NCBI GenBank assembly: GCA_051005015.1
Contig: JBPCJT010000238.1
Span: 1-7,761, forward strand
DNA from: JACMME01 sp051005015
Lineage (GTDB): Bacteria > Gemmatimonadota > Gemmatimonadetes > Gemmatimonadales > Gemmatimonadaceae
Direction: 5' to 3'
Length of the DNA: 7,761 bases
The position numbers and the translations under genes were made by a program. The notes beneath the pieces are model-generated. The model did not search any database and was not told where the DNA came from. It saw only the letters and a program-made list of their open reading frames with translations. The first letter of the stretch is position 1, and every line of letters begins with the position of its first letter. This document shows positions 4,330 through 7,761 of the stretch, piece after piece.

Positions 4330-7300
4330 TCACCCCGTCCGCCCCAGGTAGGTGCGCAGAGCCGGAGTTACCCGCTTCCTCAAGAGTGCCCGCTCGATCT
4401 CCAGAGCGGTCGCGGGCTCGTATTCTGCAAGGGGGCGCACGGTCCCCTTCTCCCGAGCGGCGATTGCGACGCCATCGCGGTACACTACCCGGTTTGTTGC
4501 CAGAGCTGCAACCCGCTCTCCTGGCGTCACAATGCCAGCGAGATTGAGAGGGTCGGCCGCACTCAGCCCAATCAGCTCCCCAGTTGCCTCCGCGCGCCGA
4601 ATGGCGCGAAGCTGGCCAATCGCTTCCGGCAATGCGAACTGCTCCCCCGCGAGCCCCGATATAAACCTTCCGCCTCGAATCTCGCCGCGAGCCTCCAACC
4701 TTCGATAGCAGAGCAGCAAGTCGCGCCAGGACGCCAGCCTGGGTTCACGCGCTATCACGCGTTTGCACACCACACCGTACCGGCGTAGTAATACCCGCGC
4801 CTGCTCCTCTATCGCCACCTGATAATCGGCCGTTGACGCGCTGTTCCCGGCGTCTTTGCGCATTTCCGTGTCTCGAAGCAGAGACCACCGCCCCGCCGTC
4901 TCCACGCCATAGGAGACCGTTCTGTGGCGACGGCGTGCAGCCGACCCGAAAGGCTTGCGTTTATCCGAAGGTGTCAACAGCGCACGCAGGCCCGTGAAGC
5001 CGTCCGCGGTCGCCGCTCCAATAGAAACCAGCTCACCCAGCGCCTTCTCAGCCTGGACCGCAAGCAACCCCGACCCTGCCACCAGCTCCTGGAAAAAGCA
5101 GGCACCCCGGCGCTCCAGTACCCCCATTACACTCGCGGCATACTCCGAAAGCGGCGGCACCGAAGCGGCGCCGGCAAGGGTGAGCCATGCGCTGGCATGT
5201 TCCCGGAGGAAAAGCGCTATGGGAGTTGACCGGGTGAGCGTAGAGGAAAAACGAACAGTTTCATCCTGACGCGGAGACACGCGGCCCCAGGCGATGTGGC
5301 CGGTCAGACAGAGTGTGTCAAGCAACCGTGGGTCGTAGTCCTGAACGCGCGCACCAAGTACATCGCCCTCCCACGCGCCGGCCGCGAGCTCATAACCGTC
5401 GAGAAGCGTCAGTACCGCACCCAATCCCTCGAGTCCAATAGCGCGTTCTTCCAGAGCCAGCCGCTGCCACACGAAGAGGAACCGCATGAAATCCGCCGTC
5501 GACACGGGCTCGATCTCGGCGCGCAGACGATTCAGCGTGTAGCGGTGAATGCGGGCGAGGAGACGCCGATCGCACCATTCCCGCTCGGTAGTGCCGGGAG
5601 TAAAGGATCCGCGGAGAACCGCCCCCTGCGACTCGAGCTCGAGCAGCGCTGACCCGGCTTCAGCGTCCGTGATGCAGAGCAGGCGCGCCAGTGTTCCGGC
5701 AGTAACCGGGCCGGCAATCTCCATTCGGCCGCGCAGCAGCTCGCGGATGGCCCCCGCCCGGTCAACCACCGTTTGGGAGCCGAACGATGGCACCTGGAGC
5801 GACGCTGGCTCAACCGCTAGGCCGCGGAAAATCGCGCGCCACTCCTCCACCCGCTCGGCCGCTATCCAGAAAGCACGTGTGACGCCGTCGGAATCCACGA
5901 CCCCGCGGCAGGCGCGTTTCGCCGCCACCAGATCGCGCCAATATGGAGTCCACGACTTGCCGTCAACTCCCGCTTCTCCTTCCGCCTGAGTGAGAAATCC
6001 TGAAGTCATCAACGCATCGTGCAGCTCGTCGGCGTTGGTGGCGTCGGGCCACGCCTCGGCGCGCACGCGCTCGATCGCCGCGGGGTCGAGCGCGCCGAGA
6101 TCATCCGCGGAAGAAGGCTCCGCCGCGCGCCGCGTGTAAACGGCATGCGCGCGACGCTCCTCCAATGGTGCGTCATCCAGAAATGCGTACGGTCTTGCGT
6201 TCAGGATCTCATGCGCGAGGGGCGATGGCTCCGGCAGATCACGCGCGATGCACGCAATCGTGCCCGAGCGGATGCGGCCCAGCACAGCAATCAGGGCGTC
6301 CAGATCCATTGCTTCGTGCAGGCAGTCCTCCATTGTCTGGCGGACCAGCGGATGATCGGGAATTTCACGATCGCCAGGAATGTTCTCGAGGCACGCCGCG
6401 GCAGCTGGAAAGACGGCGGCAAGAAGATCATCGGACAGCATTCGCTGGAGTTGCGGTGGCACCTTTCGTCCACCGCGGCTCCGTGGAACGGCCAGCGAAA
6501 TTGTGAGATTCCAGCGCCAGCGCGTCTGAAACACCGGCGCATCCAGCAGCGCCTGGACGAGGATGTCGCGAACCCCCTCGGGCGTCAGATAGCGGAAAAC
6601 ATCCTCGAGCGGGAAGGAGTGCTGTGGACCGAGCGAGAGGAGCAGAGCGTCTTCCGTGGCCGCCGCCTGCAGCTCGAAGTTGAACTGGCGGCAGAAGCGC
6701 TTGCGCAGCGCCAGCCCCCATGCGCGATTCATGCGGCTACCGAAAGGAGCGTGCAACACCAGCTGCATTCCGCCGGACTCGTCGAAAAATCGCTCCATTA
6801 TGAGCGTGTTTTGCGTTGGAAGCGCTCCGAGCATCCGGCGGGTTTCACCGAGATACTCGACGATCTGCTCCGAAGCGCTGGTAGAGAGACCGGCTTCCGC
6901 CTGCAGCCAGTCCAAGGCTTCCTCCCGGTCGCCCAAGCGCGTCTCGACATTGCTTCGCAGCTCGGACACCGCCTCGGACAGTTCGTCGCTCCTGCCGGGT
7001 GCCTCGCCAAGCCAGAAGGGAATCGTGGGCGGCTGGCCGCGCGCGTCCTCCACGCGCACCACCCCTTGCTCCACGCGCATGATGCGCCACGACGTGTTGC
7101 CGAGCTGAAAGATGTCGCCGGCGAGGCTCTCGATGGCGAAATCCTCGTTCAGCGTACCGACGACCGTTCCTTCCGGCTCGAGGACCACGCGAAAATCGGC
7201 TGTGTCGGGAATGGCCCCACCAGATGTAATCGCCGCCAATCGCGCCCCGCGCCGGCCGCGCACTCGGCCATTGACGGCATCATGGTGCAGCAACGCGCCA

Positions 7301-7761
7301 CGACGGCCGCGGCGCGTGCTGAAGCCGCCGGCCAGCATCGAGATCACATCGTCGTACTCGCGGCGCTCCAGCCCCCTGTAGCTGTAGGCACCCCGAGCGA
7401 GCTGGAAGAGCTCATCGACTGACCAGTCTTCACCAGCTGTCTCCGCGACTATGTGTTGCGCCAGTACGTCGAGCGGCTTCGGATGCATGACCACATGGTC
7501 CAACTGGCCCCACTTGACAGCGCGAATGAGCGCGGCGCACTCGATGAGATCATCGCGGGAGAGAGGGAACAGACGCCCCTTGGGAGTGCCTCGGATGGAA
7601 TGCCCCGATCGCCCCACGCGCTGCACGAAGGTCGAGATGCGCCGCGTCGATCCCACCTGGCAAACAAGGTCCACCGAGCCAATGTCTATCCCGAGCTCGA
7701 GCGAGGCTGTCGCGACTAGCGCTTTCAGCTTTCCTCCCTTGAGCCGCTCCTCCGCGTCCCT
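4330..7761 (-). CDS. lhr: Large DNA helicase Lhr, long form, N-terminus cut off by window edge
   Basis: Lhr is an ATP-driven 3'-to-5' single-strand DNA translocase and RNA:DNA/DNA helicase involved in DNA repair. In-frame sequence runs from the right edge, giving 1143 visible residues (numbered from the edge). The second RecA domain is present with motif V (TASLELGIDIG, 18-28) and motif VI (QRVGRSGH, 47-54). The winged-helix and beta-barrel parts of the Lhr core follow, with PFWLGEAPGR (248-257), the HAPFGSRMNRAWGLALRKRF block (about 337-356) and RWRWN (414-418), ending near 545. A further 600 residues form the C-terminal region found in long Lhr proteins, including EWCDRRLLARIHRYTLNRLR (728-747), EIEPVS..DFMRFLF (749-763), RGGRF (1029-1033) and ADPLNL (1069-1074). 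Missing to the right are roughly 300 residues with the Walker A and DEAH motifs, so the full length should be near 1450. In mycobacterial Lhr the C-terminal region drives tetramer formation; this is inferred here. No frameshift or internal stop is seen. Confidence 0.97.
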   Translation of the reverse strand, partial: RDAEERLKGGKLKALVATASLELGIDIGSVDLVCQVGSTRRISTFVQRVGRSGHSIRGTPKGRLFPLSRDDLIECAALIRAVKWGQLDHVVMHPKPLDVLAQHIVAETAGEDWSVDELFQLARGAYSYRGLERREYDDVISMLAGGFSTRRGRRGALLHHDAVNGRVRGRRGARLAAITSGGAIPDTADFRVVLEPEGTVVGTLNEDFAIESLAGDIFQLGNTSWRIMRVEQGVVRVEDARGQPPTIPFWLGEAPGRSDELSEAVSELRSNVETRLGDREEALDWLQAEAGLSTSASEQIVEYLGETRRMLGALPTQNTLIMERFFDESGGMQLVLHAPFGSRMNRAWGLALRKRFCRQFNFELQAAATEDALLLSLGPQHSFPLEDVFRYLTPEGVRDILVQALLDAPVFQTRWRWNLTISLAVPRSRGGRKVPPQLQRMLSDDLLAAVFPAAAACLENIPGDREIPDHPLVRQTMEDCLHEAMDLDALIAVLGRIRSGTIACIARDLPEPSPLAHEILNARPYAFLDDAPLEERRAHAVYTRRAAEPSSADDLGALDPAAIERVRAEAWPDATNADELHDALMTSGFLTQAEGEAGVDGKSWTPYWRDLVAAKRACRGVVDSDGVTRAFWIAAERVEEWRAIFRGLAVEPASLQVPSFGSQTVVDRAGAIRELLRGRMEIAGPVTAGTLARLLCITDAEAGSALLELESQGAVLRGSFTPGTTEREWCDRRLLARIHRYTLNRLRAEIEPVSTADFMRFLFVWQRLALEERAIGLEGLGAVLTLLDGYELAAGAWEGDVLGARVQDYDPRLLDTLCLTGHIAWGRVSPRQDETVRFSSTLTRSTPIALFLREHASAWLTLAGAASVPPLSEYAASVMGVLERRGACFFQELVAGSGLLAVQAEKALGELVSIGAATADGFTGLRALLTPSDKRKPFGSAARRRHRTVSYGVETAGRWSLLRDTEMRKDAGNSASTADYQVAIEEQARVLLRRYGVVCKRVIAREPRLASWRDLLLCYRRLEARGEIRGGRFISGLAGEQFALPEAIGQLRAIRRAEATGELIGLSAADPLNLAGIVTPGERVAALATNRVVYRDGVAIAAREKGTVRPLAEYEPATALEIERALLRKRVTPALRTYLGRTG

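Noticed and set aside
4127..4547. Plus-strand frames over the gap after lhr (4127-4351 and 4248-4547)
   Set aside because: Low-complexity, Pro/Arg/Ser-rich products without ribosome sites; one runs antisense into the lhr end. I treat the gap as non-coding.
6019..7422. 467-residue open frame antisense to lhr
   Set aside because: It is entirely inside the lhr coding region on the other strand, its composition (Arg, Gln and His rich) is what a GC-rich gene gives when read backwards, and it has no domain or ribosome site. lhr matches its family throughout.

Overview
The window comes from a GC-rich bacterial chromosome and contains six genes or gene fragments plus one long truncated gene. Two of the genes are cut by the window edges. 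Nothing indicates a phage, plasmid, insertion sequence or CRISPR array. Every gene has coding-like codon structure, TGA is used as a normal stop (for example by the phosphoesterase and lhr), and I see no tRNA or rRNA. The flavour of the proteins, especially the small secreted protein ending in LYGLYLYLAS, reminds me of Gemmatimonadota. That is recollection, not a database match, and is held with modest confidence.

Layout, left to right. (1) The C-terminal end of an inner-membrane permease of the nucleoside/simple-sugar ABC importer class (1-284, +). (2) A short gap with a near-perfect inverted repeat, then an unrecognised two-helix membrane protein (372-923, +). (3) A membrane-anchored metallophosphoesterase of the YaeI/YkuE type (967-1863, +). 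(4) A six-helix membrane protein of unknown function on the opposite strand (1854-2501, -), whose end overlaps the phosphoesterase end by 10 bases. (5) A divergent intergenic region of about 275 bases with a 20-base perfect palindrome, a cluster of degenerate CACTG repeats and an AT-rich promoter-like patch. (6) A short-chain dehydrogenase/reductase related to retinol dehydrogenases (2777-3658, +). (7) A GC-rich hairpin shared by two convergent genes. (8) A 120-residue exported protein of unknown function (3724-4086, -). (9) A 243-base gap with a second set of short repeats and small palindromes. (10) A long-form Lhr DNA helicase (4330-7761, -) that lacks only its N-terminal part, which lies beyond the right edge.

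The genes do not form one pathway that I can recognise. The three left-hand plus-strand genes are close enough to be co-transcribed, but their products (importer subunit, unknown membrane protein, phosphoesterase) have no evident shared job. Lhr is a DNA repair helicase that appears to stand alone here. The known Lhr-Core/ligase/nuclease repair cluster is not present in the visible part. I found no convincing new multi-gene system. The most interesting leftovers are the intergenic elements: the 20-base palindrome, the two families of short GGCAC(T/C)G-type repeats, and the inverted repeat after the permease. The small exported protein family is also worth following up.
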